Of a stretch of DNA of 32,044 nt, positions 16,545 to 26,350 are shown piece by piece. Position 1 is the stretch's first letter, and each line of letters begins with the position of its first letter. The DNA is taken from assembly GCA_021809755.1 (NCBI GenBank), contig JAJZJZ010000013.1, positions 1 to 32,044 on the forward strand, written 5' to 3'. Below the pieces are notes generated by a model, which made no database searches, was not told where the DNA came from, and worked only from the letters and a program-made list of their open reading frames with translations. A program made the translations under genes and the position numbers. This DNA comes from Thermoplasmata archaeon. GTDB lineage: Archaea; Thermoplasmatota; Thermoplasmata; Thermoplasmatales; Thermoplasmataceae.

Positions 16545-18200
16545 ATGATGAGTGAAGATGAAAAATTATGGTATAGGGACGCCACATTTTATGAGGTGCC
16601 TGTTAGAAGTTTCTATGATTCTAATGGAGATGGCATCGGAGACTTCAAGGGTCTCACAATGAAACTTGATTATATCAAGAGCATTGGTATGGATTGTATC
16701 TGGTTGCTTCCATTTTACAAATCTCCTCTGAGGGACGATGGCTATGACATAAGTGATTATTATTCTATACTACCTGATTATGGAACCATTGAAGACTTTG
16801 AGAAATTTGTGGAAGAAGCGCATGGCAGGGGAATAAAGGTAATAGCAGATCTGGTCATAAATCACATATCTGATCAACATCAGTGGTTCAGGGATGCCCG
16901 ATCATCCAAAGACAGCAAATGGAGAGACTGGTTTGTATGGTCAGATAGCCCGGACAAATTCAAGGAGGCCAGAATAATATTTGTTGATAGTGAAATATCC
17001 AACTGGACATGGGATCATATGGCAGGGCAGTATTTCTTCCACAGATTCTACAGTCATCAGCCTGATCTCAATTATGATAACCCAGAAGTGAGAGAAGGAA
17101 TGAAAGATGTCATCAGATTCTGGTTAGATAAAGGACTTGATGGATTCAGATGCGATGCCGTGCCATACCTGTTTAAAAGGGAAGGAACAAATTGCGAGAA
17201 TCTCCCGGAAACACATGCTTACTTCAAGGAAATCAGGGCCATGATAGACAGGGAATATCCAGGATGCATACTTCTTGCAGAAGCAAACCAGTGGCCAAAT
17301 AATGCAAAGGAGTACTTTGGTAACCAGGATGAATTTCATATGAATTTTAATTTTCCCCTTATGCCCAGAATTTTCATCTCACTGAGCAAGGAGGACTCAT
17401 ATCCAATAGAGAATATAATAAAGGAAACTCTCCCAATACCTGAAAAATGTGACTGGGGCGTATTTCTAAGAAATCATGATGAGCTGACTCTTGAAATGGT
17501 CACTGATGAAGAAAGAGATCTTATGTTCAGGGAATATGCAAAGGTTCCAAAGATGAGATTAAATCTGGGAATAAGAAGAAGACTCGCTCCACTGGTTGAC
17601 AATGACCGGTATATTCTTGAACTCCTCCATGCACTCATAATGAGTGTTCCAGGTTCACCTATCTTCTATTATGGTGACGAAATAAACATGGGAGACAACA
17701 TTTATCTTGGAGATAGAAACGGGGTACGAACACCGATGCAATGGAGCTTTGACAGAAATGCAGGATTTTCCCATGCCGATTCTGAACAGCTTTATTCTCC
17801 AGTGATAACGAATCCAAATTATCACTTTGAAAGCAATAATGTTGAATCAATGTCGCGTTTAAGCACTTCCTTCCTCAACTGGTTCAGGAGAATGGTCATA
17901 GTGAGGAAACAGAATTCCAAAGTTTTAGGCAGAGGTACGATAAAATTCATAAAGAGTGACCAAAAACAAATATTGGCATTTATAAGGGAATATGAACATG
18001 AAAAGATGCTTTGCGTTTACAATTTCTCACGGAATCCGTCATATGTTGAACTTCATCTGGCTGAATTCAACGGGTGGCACCTCAGGGAGGCCATAAGTTC
18101 TGTAAGATTCCCGAATATTGGAGAGTTACCATATTTCTTTACTCTGCCCAGACATTCGTTTTTCTGGCTCATAATGGAGGCTCCAGATGAAAATTATTGA
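16545..18200 (+). CDS. treS: Trehalose synthase (maltose alpha-D-glucosyltransferase, GH13)
   Basis: About 551 aa from ATG 16545. Isomerises trehalose and maltose. The opening WYRDATFYEVPVRSF...DGIGDFKG is typical of TreS. Motifs are DLVINH, GFRCDAV (nucleophile D204), LLAEAN (E246) and LRNHDELTLEM (D312), the last being a strong TreS mark. An earlier in-frame start at 16515 would overlap glgE; 16545 is chosen because GGAGAGG lies 8 nt before it. No maltokinase domain is fused; that function is the next gene, which overlaps the treS end by 14 nt. Confidence 0.95.
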   Translation: MMSEDEKLWYRDATFYEVPVRSFYDSNGDGIGDFKGLTMKLDYIKSIGMDCIWLLPFYKSPLRDDGYDISDYYSILPDYGTIEDFEKFVEEAHGRGIKVIADLVINHISDQHQWFRDARSSKDSKWRDWFVWSDSPDKFKEARIIFVDSEISNWTWDHMAGQYFFHRFYSHQPDLNYDNPEVREGMKDVIRFWLDKGLDGFRCDAVPYLFKREGTNCENLPETHAYFKEIRAMIDREYPGCILLAEANQWPNNAKEYFGNQDEFHMNFNFPLMPRIFISLSKEDSYPIENIIKETLPIPEKCDWGVFLRNHDELTLEMVTDEERDLMFREYAKVPKMRLNLGIRRRLAPLVDNDRYILELLHALIMSVPGSPIFYYGDEINMGDNIYLGDRNGVRTPMQWSFDRNAGFSHADSEQLYSPVITNPNYHFESNNVESMSRLSTSFLNWFRRMVIVRKQNSKVLGRGTIKFIKSDQKQILAFIREYEHEKMLCVYNFSRNPSYVELHLAEFNGWHLREAISSVRFPNIGELPYFFTLPRHSFFWLIMEAPDENY

Positions 18201-19635
18201 CGAAACAATAAATCTTATGGAAAAAGAGAACGGAGATATTGTATCAATGATTTTCGAATCATCAAAAGATAAAAGATGGTATCCATTCAAGGATCAGAGG
18301 GATCTGGAAATGACAATTATGGATTCCATTCCAGAAAAGATCAGAAATGAATCTCCTTTCATCATGCTTTTAAGACCTAATAAAAATCCAGAATCGCTCC
18401 TTTCCTTTGCTCCATTATTAAAATGGGAGAACGGCACTTCTGAAACAAATAAGATAGAAAGCAGGGATTCAATAGAATCTGGGGAGATTAGATTATTGAT
18501 AAATCGCCTACTTGAAAAGGGCTTAGAACATGGAAGAAATGGAAAGATAACATTTGAAGGTGATTCAATTAACGAGTTCCGGGAGCATTTATTGCAGAAT
18601 ATGGATTATAAAGCTTTGAATATCCAGCAAAGTAACAGTTCTTTTATCTTGGGTGGAAGATTCATATGCAAGTTTGTGAGAAAGGTTCATGTAGGAGAAA
18701 ACCCCGACGTTGAAATTCCACAGAAGCTCTATGCTGAAACGGCATTCAGAAACACTCCAAAACCAATAGGCCAATTAGTTTATCGTGAAAAGCAGGTTTA
18801 TTCTCTAATGTCTATCCACACTTTTATTGAAAATAATGGTGATTACTGGGATTATTTTACCAGAATGGCAGAAAGTCTATTTTTACAAAGTGAACATGAA
18901 GAATCAAGGGAAAACATTTTTAAATCGCTGACAGGAAGTATTGAAGAAATAGCAAAGGCTGTTGGTGAAATGCACATAGGACTATCAACGTTAAAAGGTA
19001 ATGATTTTTCCTCTGAACCGGTAAATGATAGCTATATATCAAAACTAAAATCGGGATTCCTGCAATTGTGCCAGAATCTTTCCAGTACAAAGACCCATAT
19101 AAAAATTAAAGGTGAAATCATAAACACAAATGAGTTAGGCAGGAGCCTAGAATCTCTCATTCACAAAATTAACTTTAGATTCTTTCAGGGTACCAGAATT
19201 ACAAGAGTTCACGGGGATCTGCATTTGGGTCAAATATTGAGAACTGACAACGGCCCGGTAATTATAGATTTCGAAGGCGAACCAATGCGCACTCCAAGGG
19301 AAAGAACCATGAAGCAGAGCCCTCTTAAGGACGTATCTGGAATAGTGAGATCCATAGATTATGCACTGAATTTTAACGTGGAACGTGACGATTACAATCT
19401 TGTAATGGGACAGAATTACTCTCTGAAATTGAAAACTAAATTTCTGGAGGAGTATTGGAAGATCACTTCCGGAATAGGAATTTTACCTGACACATTCCAG
19501 GCTTTTTTAGGTATTTCTGAATTCTTTGAATTGGATAAGGCCATATACGAGCTTAACTATGAAATTTCTAATAGACCAGAATGGGCAGACATACCTGCAG
19601 CTGCTATCCTGAAAATTATGCAGAGACTTGATTGA
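18187..19635 (+). CDS. mak: Maltokinase
   Basis: 482 aa. Phosphorylates maltose to maltose-1-phosphate with a nucleoside triphosphate. The eukaryotic-protein-kinase-like C-lobe is evident: catalytic loop VHGDLHLGQ with H342 and D344, metal-binding IDFEGEP with D361, then RERTMKQSPLKDVSGIVRSIDYA, which closely follows the bacterial Mak/Pep2 pattern. The N-terminal lobe is divergent. ATG at 18187 with a GGAGG site lies inside the end of treS, so translation is probably coupled. It links TreS to GlgE in the pathway. Confidence 0.92.
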   Translation: MKIIDETINLMEKENGDIVSMIFESSKDKRWYPFKDQRDLEMTIMDSIPEKIRNESPFIMLLRPNKNPESLLSFAPLLKWENGTSETNKIESRDSIESGEIRLLINRLLEKGLEHGRNGKITFEGDSINEFREHLLQNMDYKALNIQQSNSSFILGGRFICKFVRKVHVGENPDVEIPQKLYAETAFRNTPKPIGQLVYREKQVYSLMSIHTFIENNGDYWDYFTRMAESLFLQSEHEESRENIFKSLTGSIEEIAKAVGEMHIGLSTLKGNDFSSEPVNDSYISKLKSGFLQLCQNLSSTKTHIKIKGEIINTNELGRSLESLIHKINFRFFQGTRITRVHGDLHLGQILRTDNGPVIIDFEGEPMRTPRERTMKQSPLKDVSGIVRSIDYALNFNVERDDYNLVMGQNYSLKLKTKFLEEYWKITSGIGILPDTFQAFLGISEFFELDKAIYELNYEISNRPEWADIPAAAILKIMQRLD

Positions 19636-19678
19636 AAAGATCATTTGAAATAATGAGGTATCAATAGGGATAAAATAA

Positions 19679-21796
19679 ATGTCGAAAACGCAACTAGTCA
19701 GAGGAGAGCCATATCCTCTCGGTGCAACCTTAAAAGAGGATGGTGTGAACTTTGCCATATATTCAGAATACGCAGAGGCTGTTGAAATTGAGCTCTATAA
19801 TGCCAATGATAACTATACCAAAGAGACGGTGGAATTAAAAGAACGTGATGGATATGTTTGGCACAGGTTTGTCCCTGGAATAAGAAAAGGACAGCTTTAT
19901 GGAATAAGGGCAGAAGGAAAATACGATCCATCAAGGGGGCTAAGATTTAACAGGAATAAGCTCCTTATCGATCCCTATGCAAAGGCTCTGTCAGGTAAGA
20001 TAAACTGGGATAAGAGCATATTTTCATATGATCAGGAATCCCCTCATAAAGATTTGGCAATAAACAATGATGACAGCGGTCCTTTTGTTCCAAAAGGAAT
20101 TGTATTAGACACTCAATACGACTGGAAAGATGTGAAGAAACCTAAACATTCATGGGCCAGAACAGTAATTTATGAAACTCATGTTAAGGGAATCTCAATC
20201 TTACGGGAAGAAATACCGGAAAAGATACGCGGTTCATACTCTGCACTGGCTTCTGAAAGCATGATTCAATATTTCAAAGATCTGGGGGTCACTTCACTGG
20301 AACTGATGCCAATTCATCATCATGTTGATGATATGTTCCTTGTTAATGCAGGATTATCTAACTATTGGGGCTATAACACCATAGCCTATTTCGCACCTGA
20401 TATCAGGTATTCCAGTGGACCACCAGGAACCCAGGTAAATGAATTTAAGAATATGGTGAGAAAACTCCATGAAAATGAAATTGAAGTTATTCTAGATGTA
20501 GTGTATAATCATACTGCAGAAGGTAATCATTTGGGGCCCACGTTAAGCTTCAGGGGCATTGATAATATAACATATTATAAACTGCAATCTGAAAATAAGC
20601 GTTTATATGAGGATTTCACGGGCACAGGTAACAGTCTTGATTCGAGACAGCCAGCAGTTCTGCAGCTCATAATGGACAGTCTTAGATATTGGGCCACAGA
20701 TATGCAGGTTGATGGTTTCAGGTTTGATCTTGCATCAACGCTTGCGCGGGAACTCTATAATGTAAATATGCTTTCTCCATTTCTCGCAACTATTCATCAG
20801 GATCCAATAATATCAAACCTTAAGCTCATTGCAGAACCATGGGATGTTGGTCCAGGTGGATATCAGGTAGGAAATTTTCCTCCAAAGTGGGCTGAATGGA
20901 ATGGGAAATATCGTGATCAAATGAGAAGATTCTGGCGTGGAGACGAGGGGATGCTGGGTCATTTTGCCACTAGACTTTCTGGATCTCCAGATCTTTATCA
21001 GGATAAAGGTAGACTTCCCAAGGCAAGTATCAATTTTATAACAGCTCATGATGGATTTACCCTCCTTGATCTGGTGTCGTATAAAAGTAAACACAATGAA
21101 GACAATCCAAGTGGATTTGAAGGTGGAAGCGACGAGAACTACAGCATGAATTTTGGAGTTGAAGGAAATACGGATGATGAGAAAATAAATGGGCATAGAT
21201 TCAGAATGATGAAGAATTTTATTCTGACTCTTATGGTTTCTCAAGGGGTGCCAATGATCCTGGGAGGAGATGAAATAGCCAGAACTCAGAACGGAAATAA
21301 TAATTCATTCTGTCATGATAACAGAATTAACTGGTTTAACTGGAATTTAAATAGGGAAAAACAAGAACTTTTAAAATTCACCAGACACATGATAATGCTA
21401 AGAAAATCAAATCCTGTGTTAAGAAGGAGAAATTTCTTCATGGAATCGCTTCCCGATGTTGATCTCAAGGAAATAATATGGATGGACAGTTCAGGAAACA
21501 AAATGACCCCAGAAAAATGGAATCTTTCTGAAAACAAATCTCTAATGGTCTGGATTTCAGGGCATTATACCAGTGAAATAGCATATTCAGGAGAATTTCT
21601 CACGGGTGGTGACCTTCTTTTATTATTTAATTCAGGGAGCAACCCGGTAAATTTCATTTTACCAGATGATGGCACAAAATGGGAATTATATGCCGATACA
21701 AACCTACCAACTATAGATGGCCTTCCAATTCCAATAGAGGGTAGAAATTACCTTCTAAATAGGGGAGCATCGGCAGTAATTAGGGAGAGAACTTAG
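19679..21796 (+). CDS. treX: Glycogen debranching enzyme / isoamylase type (TreX/GlgX)
   Basis: 705 aa. Hydrolyses alpha-1,6 branches of glycogen or limit dextrins. The N-terminal CBM48-like domain (GATLKEDGVNFAIYSEYAEAVEIELY) precedes the GH13_11 barrel. Motifs are DVVYNHTAEGNHLGP, VDGFRFDLAST with nucleophile D350, LIAEPWDVGPGGYQVGNFP with E386 and TAHDGFTLLDLV with D458. The HEDN-like stretch KHNEDNPSGFEGG is typical. It starts 43 nt after mak, the largest gap in the operon. Debranched chains could feed trehalose formation by enzymes not in this window. Symbol treX versus glgX is a naming choice. Confidence 0.93.
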   Translation: MSKTQLVRGEPYPLGATLKEDGVNFAIYSEYAEAVEIELYNANDNYTKETVELKERDGYVWHRFVPGIRKGQLYGIRAEGKYDPSRGLRFNRNKLLIDPYAKALSGKINWDKSIFSYDQESPHKDLAINNDDSGPFVPKGIVLDTQYDWKDVKKPKHSWARTVIYETHVKGISILREEIPEKIRGSYSALASESMIQYFKDLGVTSLELMPIHHHVDDMFLVNAGLSNYWGYNTIAYFAPDIRYSSGPPGTQVNEFKNMVRKLHENEIEVILDVVYNHTAEGNHLGPTLSFRGIDNITYYKLQSENKRLYEDFTGTGNSLDSRQPAVLQLIMDSLRYWATDMQVDGFRFDLASTLARELYNVNMLSPFLATIHQDPIISNLKLIAEPWDVGPGGYQVGNFPPKWAEWNGKYRDQMRRFWRGDEGMLGHFATRLSGSPDLYQDKGRLPKASINFITAHDGFTLLDLVSYKSKHNEDNPSGFEGGSDENYSMNFGVEGNTDDEKINGHRFRMMKNFILTLMVSQGVPMILGGDEIARTQNGNNNSFCHDNRINWFNWNLNREKQELLKFTRHMIMLRKSNPVLRRRNFFMESLPDVDLKEIIWMDSSGNKMTPEKWNLSENKSLMVWISGHYTSEIAYSGEFLTGGDLLLLFNSGSNPVNFILPDDGTKWELYADTNLPTIDGLPIPIEGRNYLLNRGASAVIRERT

Positions 21797-22015
21797 TTTC
21801 GCGCAAAAGAACCAAAAGATCATAAATTCCATCATCACATGATAAATTTTCTGTTCAAAGTTGCAGGGTTATAAAACTCATGTCTCAATATGGCACTCAC
21901 TCCTCATATATATTCGATGTGAATGGAAATTTTTACTCTCTCTCATTAAGGTTGGCATTGACGTTATGTTTGCACGAATTTGAGTTGGACATTTTTCAAA
22001 GAAATAACGAAATGT

Positions 22016-22795
22016 TCAGAGATGGAATAAAACTGTGTAGTTCTGATACATTATGTAAAATGCAACCAATATTACAATTATGGCGAATATTTGAGTCACC
22101 CTCCTCTTTGGAACCATGCCAGCAAGCCTTGAACCAATCCATCCCCCAAATATCCCTCCAACTATAAACAAGGCTGAGATTATAATATTAAGATCGCCGT
22201 TTATGGCATATCTGCCAGCTGTTATCACTCCAAAAGTGCCTACCGATAAAAGAGATGTGCCTACAGCTTGAAGAATATTAAGGCCACCGCCAAAGAGAAG
22301 TCCTGGAACTATTAGAAATCCTCCACCAATTCCGAAGTACCCTGAAGCGAATCCAACTATAAATCCTGTAAGAATCAATATTGCAAACGACTTTGCCGTT
22401 TTGATAACTTTCCTTTCAATCTGCGACATATCAACACATTTTCTCTTCAGCATGTAGATCGCGATACCGATCATAAGGAAACTGAAGAAGAATAACAGAT
22501 CATCTCCAGGAGTCATAAGGCCAAGTTCTGATCCAATAAGAACTCCGGCAATTCCAGGTAAAGTGAATTCTATTCCAATCTTATAATCCACATGTTTCTT
22601 TAGCGTATGCGGTATGAGATTAAGGTAGGCATTTACACCAACTGCCAATGCGGTTGTTCCAATGGCAATATGTGGGTGATCAAATCCCACAAAATATATC
22701 AGCAGAGGAATGGCGAGAATAGAACCTCCTCCACCTATTAGCCCAAGTGAAAAACCAACAAGTATTCCGGAAATTATGGAGAGAATAATCTGAAT
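22016..22795 (-). CDS. TauE/SafE-family membrane permease, start codon not canonical
   Basis: A sulfite/organosulfonate exporter-type protein of about 260 aa with 7-8 membrane segments. The second repeat shows GFASGYFGIGGGFLIVPGLL. The matching first repeat, GLIGGGGSILAIPLL, is encoded upstream of the only usable start (GTG at 22690), in a frame open back to a TAG at 22820-22822 but without ATG, GTG or TTG. A TATA box (complement of 22828-22835) predicts a transcript start near 22805, close to ATT 22795. Either a non-AUG start is used, the start has mutated, or a shortened protein is made from GTG 22690. The substrate is unknown. Confidence 0.75.
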   Translation of the reverse strand: MQIILSIISGILVGFSLGLIGGGGSILAIPLLIYFVGFDHPHIAIGTTALAVGVNAYLNLIPHTLKKHVDYKIGIEFTLPGIAGVLIGSELGLMTPGDDLLFFFSFLMIGIAIYMLKRKCVDMSQIERKVIKTAKSFAILILTGFIVGFASGYFGIGGGFLIVPGLLFGGGLNILQAVGTSLLSVGTFGVITAGRYAINGDLNIIISALFIVGGIFGGWIGSRLAGMVPKRRVTQIFAIIVILVAFYIMYQNYTVLFHL

Positions 22796-22913
22796 GTCTG
22801 TTAACGTAAATATGGTATCCTAAAATGTTATAATACAATACCTATGGTAAATTTAGGCAGAGATTTCTGATTAATCATAAATTGAATAAATAATATATTT
22901 TCTTACGAAGAAC

Positions 22914-23099
22914 TTATTTTGATACCTTTTCCTTGTTTTTAAATCCTATTATCATTAAAACAAGACCAACGATGAACAGTATTACTCCGCCAACAAAATC
23001 CGTAATAGCATCGCCAAATTGTATACTAACAAGTGCTTGATTTGTTACATTATTTAGAGCACTACCATTTGAAATTTGTTGTTGGTTGTATGGTGACAA
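22914..23099 (-). CDS. Small single-pass membrane protein or remnant
   Basis: 61 aa from TTG 23099, ending in a hydrophobic helix (about 34-53, VGGVILFIVGLVLMIIGF) and a Lys-rich tail. Just upstream, a frame shifted by one nucleotide encodes another hydrophobic stretch (complement of about 23070-23166, with AASVIPFASSVVGLVVT). The two may be halves of one two-pass protein of about 95 aa broken by a frameshift. The start is weak and no family is recognised. Confidence 0.35.
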   Translation of the reverse strand: MSPYNQQQISNGSALNNVTNQALVSIQFGDAITDFVGGVILFIVGLVLMIIGFKNKEKVSK

Positions 23100-23185
23100 C
23101 CAACCCTACTACACTTGAAGCAAATGGTATCACGGATGCTGCACTCGCTACAACACGAACCAACAAAATAATTTCTTGTAGCTCA

Positions 23186-26100
23186 TTACGCAGAAAGCAT
23201 CCCGTTTGTCACTTCAAGATATCTTCCAGGTATTGGCGTTTGAAGTTTCCAAATTATGTTTATTGGCATACTCCCTTCGTGGCTGTAGTATTCTACAGGG
23301 CCAAGGAAAGTATATGGAAGTGCCCCTGTCTTATCTTCCTTGTTTTCCCTGACAAATAACAATACCTTGCTTCCAGATTTTTTTTGATTTATATACCTTT
23401 TACCAGTGCTTGAATCCACTGACGTTGTGCTTTGACTTTGCCAATGGAACAACGTATCATTTATGGAATAATCTTCATAAAGTGTTGTAGGGGAATAGTC
23501 TTTTTCACTCTTATTCAATGTGACAAAGAGCAAATCTATATTCCACTTAGGGATATATTTCACCCCTTCTCTCACAGTTTCTGGTTTTTCAAAATCCATT
23601 GCCAATAAAATCTGATCTCTTGTATAATTACAGTGTAGATCAAGGGGGCAGTCAAATCCTAGCTCTACTGGTCTATCTACGAAATCTATATTATTAAGCC
23701 TAAGTTCCAGCAATTCTATTAATTCATCAAACAATAGTCCACTCTCCTTAATTCTCTCAATAGCTTCACTTGGAGAATAAAATCCTACCTCTTTGAGAGG
23801 TTTCTTCCAAATGGTATACAGAAACATGTTAAGCATCCTTTGTTCCATGGGAGGTATTTTTTGGATTTCAGGTAAATGTTCGGCCTTAAAAGTGTTTAAT
23901 AAGAATTCTATCCACCGCCTTGAATCTATTGAACAAAGCTTGAGGAACGCTTTAGTCATCAGGGGTTCTAGGTCGTCCTGAAAATCAACCGCATGCCCTG
24001 AGACTGCTTTAAGTCTTGAAAAGTTTGTCTTTGAATATATTTCCTTCAAATCCATCCGGTAATGTTCAATAAAATTTTCAAGGGTTAGGGTCAACCCGGA
24101 ATCTGCTGTAAATGTTGAAATCATATATTTCAATTGAGATTTCGATCCAACTGCTTTCCTTATATTTTCCATTATGATTTCCTGAGCTCCTCTTTCTAGA
24201 TGGATATAACAGCCTTTGGGCATATCTGGGAAGCCTTCAGTAATTTCCTTTTCCAGGCCTCTGGAACCTCTTGAAAGCATTGCAGAGAATTTTTCCCTGA
24301 AATTGTAATTTCTATTGGCCTGACCAACGAAATCAAGAACAGTCAGGCAATCCTTTTCATCAGAAATCCGGAGGCCCCTGCCTAGTTGTTGCAAGAAGAC
24401 GGTAAGGCTTTCTGTTGGCCGAAGAAACATAATGGTATTTATTTGCGGAATGTCAACACCTTCATTATAAATATCTACTACAAACACCATTTTTATTTCA
24501 CCATTACTAAGCATATGTCCCGCTTTAGTCCTTTCTTCATCTGAGGAGTCACTGTCAATATATGCAGACTCAATCCCATAGGAATTGAATTGCTCAGACA
24601 TGAATCTACAGTGTAACTTTGAAACACAGAAACCAACTCCCTTAACGTCTTTTATATCATTCACGTATTTCGTAAGCGCATCAACAATGCAGCTAACTCT
24701 TTTTGTAGATGATTTGTTTCCATCACTGTATATTTGACTCAGTTGATTTTTATCATATCCACCTCTGATCCATTTTACATTCTTTAGATCTATATTGTCA
24801 GTTATTCCGAAATACTGGAATGGCGAAAGCAACTTCTTATCAATTGCTTCAGGAAGTCTGATTTCAGCAGATATGTGGTTATCAAAAAAAGTCAAGATAT
24901 CTCGGCCATCCATCCTCTCCGGAGTTGCTGTTAATCCCAACATTATCTTCGGTTTATAATAATCAAGCAACAGCCGATAACTTGGGGCTGCTGCATGATG
25001 GAATTCGTCAATGATTATGAAATCATAATAATCACTTGTTGTTTTAGTTGCCAATTCCCTAGAATTGAACAACTGAATGGACATGAAAATATGGGCGAGG
25101 TTAGTTGGAATGTTATCTCCAACACCCAATTGGCCAAAGTTTTGGTCCTTTAGAACACTTCTGAAACAGTCCATAGCTTGTTCTAGTATTTCCTTCCTAT
25201 GCGAGATAAAAAGTAAGCGATTAGGTTTTCCCGGATTCTGATTCCTGTATCTTTTGTAATCTAGTGCAGATATTACGGTCTTACCAATTCCAGTCGCTGC
25301 AACTATGAGGTTTTTATATCTGCCATGAATGGTCCTATCTGCTTCAAGTTTGTCAAGAATGTCTTGCTGATACGCATACGGATGTATATCTGCAATGAAC
25401 CTGCCCTTAGATTCCTTGCTACCATTTCTTTCCAGATCAATAGCAGAAACAAGTTTTTCTCTTTTCTCATTCGAGTAAAGTTCGAAGTCATCAGAGTCCC
25501 AATAACTTTGGAATGTTGCATTAACTTTAATCATCGTATCTCGCATATCCTTTTGAGTAATTTTCACATTCCATTCAAGTCCGCTTGAAATTGCTGCGTT
25601 TGAAAGATTTGAGGAGCCAATATAAGCTGTAGAAAAACCTGTGTCTCTGTGAAAAATGTAAGTTTTCGCGTGCAACCTTGTACGCTTAGTATCGTATGAA
25701 ATTTTAATTTCTGGGCTTTCACCGTTGTTATTTTTAAGTTTACTCAACTCTTCAATTGATTTTAGATCTGTTGCACCCATATAGGTTGTAGTTATAATCC
25801 TTAATTTCCCTCTTTTTTTAAAGAATTCACTTAATTCTTCAATTATTAATCTAATACCGCTCCACTTTATGAATGAAACAAGAATGTCAATTCTATCTGA
25901 AGATAGGATTTCTTTCTTCAACTCAGAATACATACTAGGTTCTCTTGGGGCCCCTGTAAATAGTGAGCTTTGTGAAATAGAAGTTAACGGCCTTTCTATC
26001 TTAATTATCTTATCCTTTAAGGTTGGCTCTTCATTCTTATCAACAATAGCTAATAGTTTTTCAATACTTTTCTCATGATCGCTGGAAAGGCTTAGATTGA

Positions 26101-26350
26101 ATGTCTCATCCTTACCTATGACTTTCAAAATTTTATCAATAATATCTATTTGACCATGGATTCCTCCTCCGCGTACTCTTTCATTGTCAAGAGATTCCTT
26201 TATTATTTCGGTTAGATATGATGTGAGCATTTTGGATGCCTCATCATTTTCTACTGGCAATTTATCGATGTGATCATATTTGAATAGAGAATTCAATTCT
26301 TTTCTAATCAGAACGTTAATAAGTTGTTCATAAATACCCTTTTTTAGCAT
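23186..26350 (-). CDS. PLD-type nuclease fused to SF2 helicase with DUF3427
   Basis: 1054 aa. Order: N-terminal helical region (LKKGIYEQLINVLIRKEL, typical of DUF3427 helicases); phospholipase-D-like nuclease domain about 130-290 with one HKD-type motif (RLHAKTYIF, H227 and K229, then GSSNLS); SF2 helicase about 320-700 with Walker A AATGIGKT (351-358), DEFHH (448-452), LTATPERMDG and QQLGRGLR (654-661); and C-terminal DUF3427. Proteins of this design are scattered in bacteria and archaea, often among defence genes; I infer DNA restriction or repair. A single HKD motif suggests a dimeric nuclease site. No partner gene is adjacent. Confidence 0.9.
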   Translation of the reverse strand: MLKKGIYEQLINVLIRKELNSLFKYDHIDKLPVENDEASKMLTSYLTEIIKESLDNERVRGGGIHGQIDIIDKILKVIGKDETFNLSLSSDHEKSIEKLLAIVDKNEEPTLKDKIIKIERPLTSISQSSLFTGAPREPSMYSELKKEILSSDRIDILVSFIKWSGIRLIIEELSEFFKKRGKLRIITTTYMGATDLKSIEELSKLKNNNGESPEIKISYDTKRTRLHAKTYIFHRDTGFSTAYIGSSNLSNAAISSGLEWNVKITQKDMRDTMIKVNATFQSYWDSDDFELYSNEKREKLVSAIDLERNGSKESKGRFIADIHPYAYQQDILDKLEADRTIHGRYKNLIVAATGIGKTVISALDYKRYRNQNPGKPNRLLFISHRKEILEQAMDCFRSVLKDQNFGQLGVGDNIPTNLAHIFMSIQLFNSRELATKTTSDYYDFIIIDEFHHAAAPSYRLLLDYYKPKIMLGLTATPERMDGRDILTFFDNHISAEIRLPEAIDKKLLSPFQYFGITDNIDLKNVKWIRGGYDKNQLSQIYSDGNKSSTKRVSCIVDALTKYVNDIKDVKGVGFCVSKLHCRFMSEQFNSYGIESAYIDSDSSDEERTKAGHMLSNGEIKMVFVVDIYNEGVDIPQINTIMFLRPTESLTVFLQQLGRGLRISDEKDCLTVLDFVGQANRNYNFREKFSAMLSRGSRGLEKEITEGFPDMPKGCYIHLERGAQEIIMENIRKAVGSKSQLKYMISTFTADSGLTLTLENFIEHYRMDLKEIYSKTNFSRLKAVSGHAVDFQDDLEPLMTKAFLKLCSIDSRRWIEFLLNTFKAEHLPEIQKIPPMEQRMLNMFLYTIWKKPLKEVGFYSPSEAIERIKESGLLFDELIELLELRLNNIDFVDRPVELGFDCPLDLHCNYTRDQILLAMDFEKPETVREGVKYIPKWNIDLLFVTLNKSEKDYSPTTLYEDYSINDTLFHWQSQSTTSVDSSTGKRYINQKKSGSKVLLFVRENKEDKTGALPYTFLGPVEYYSHEGSMPINIIWKLQTPIPGRYLEVTNGMLSA

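Noticed and set aside
21880-22167. 95-codon plus-strand frame after treX
   Set aside because: It lies mostly opposite the TauE/SafE gene and has no promoter or family features.
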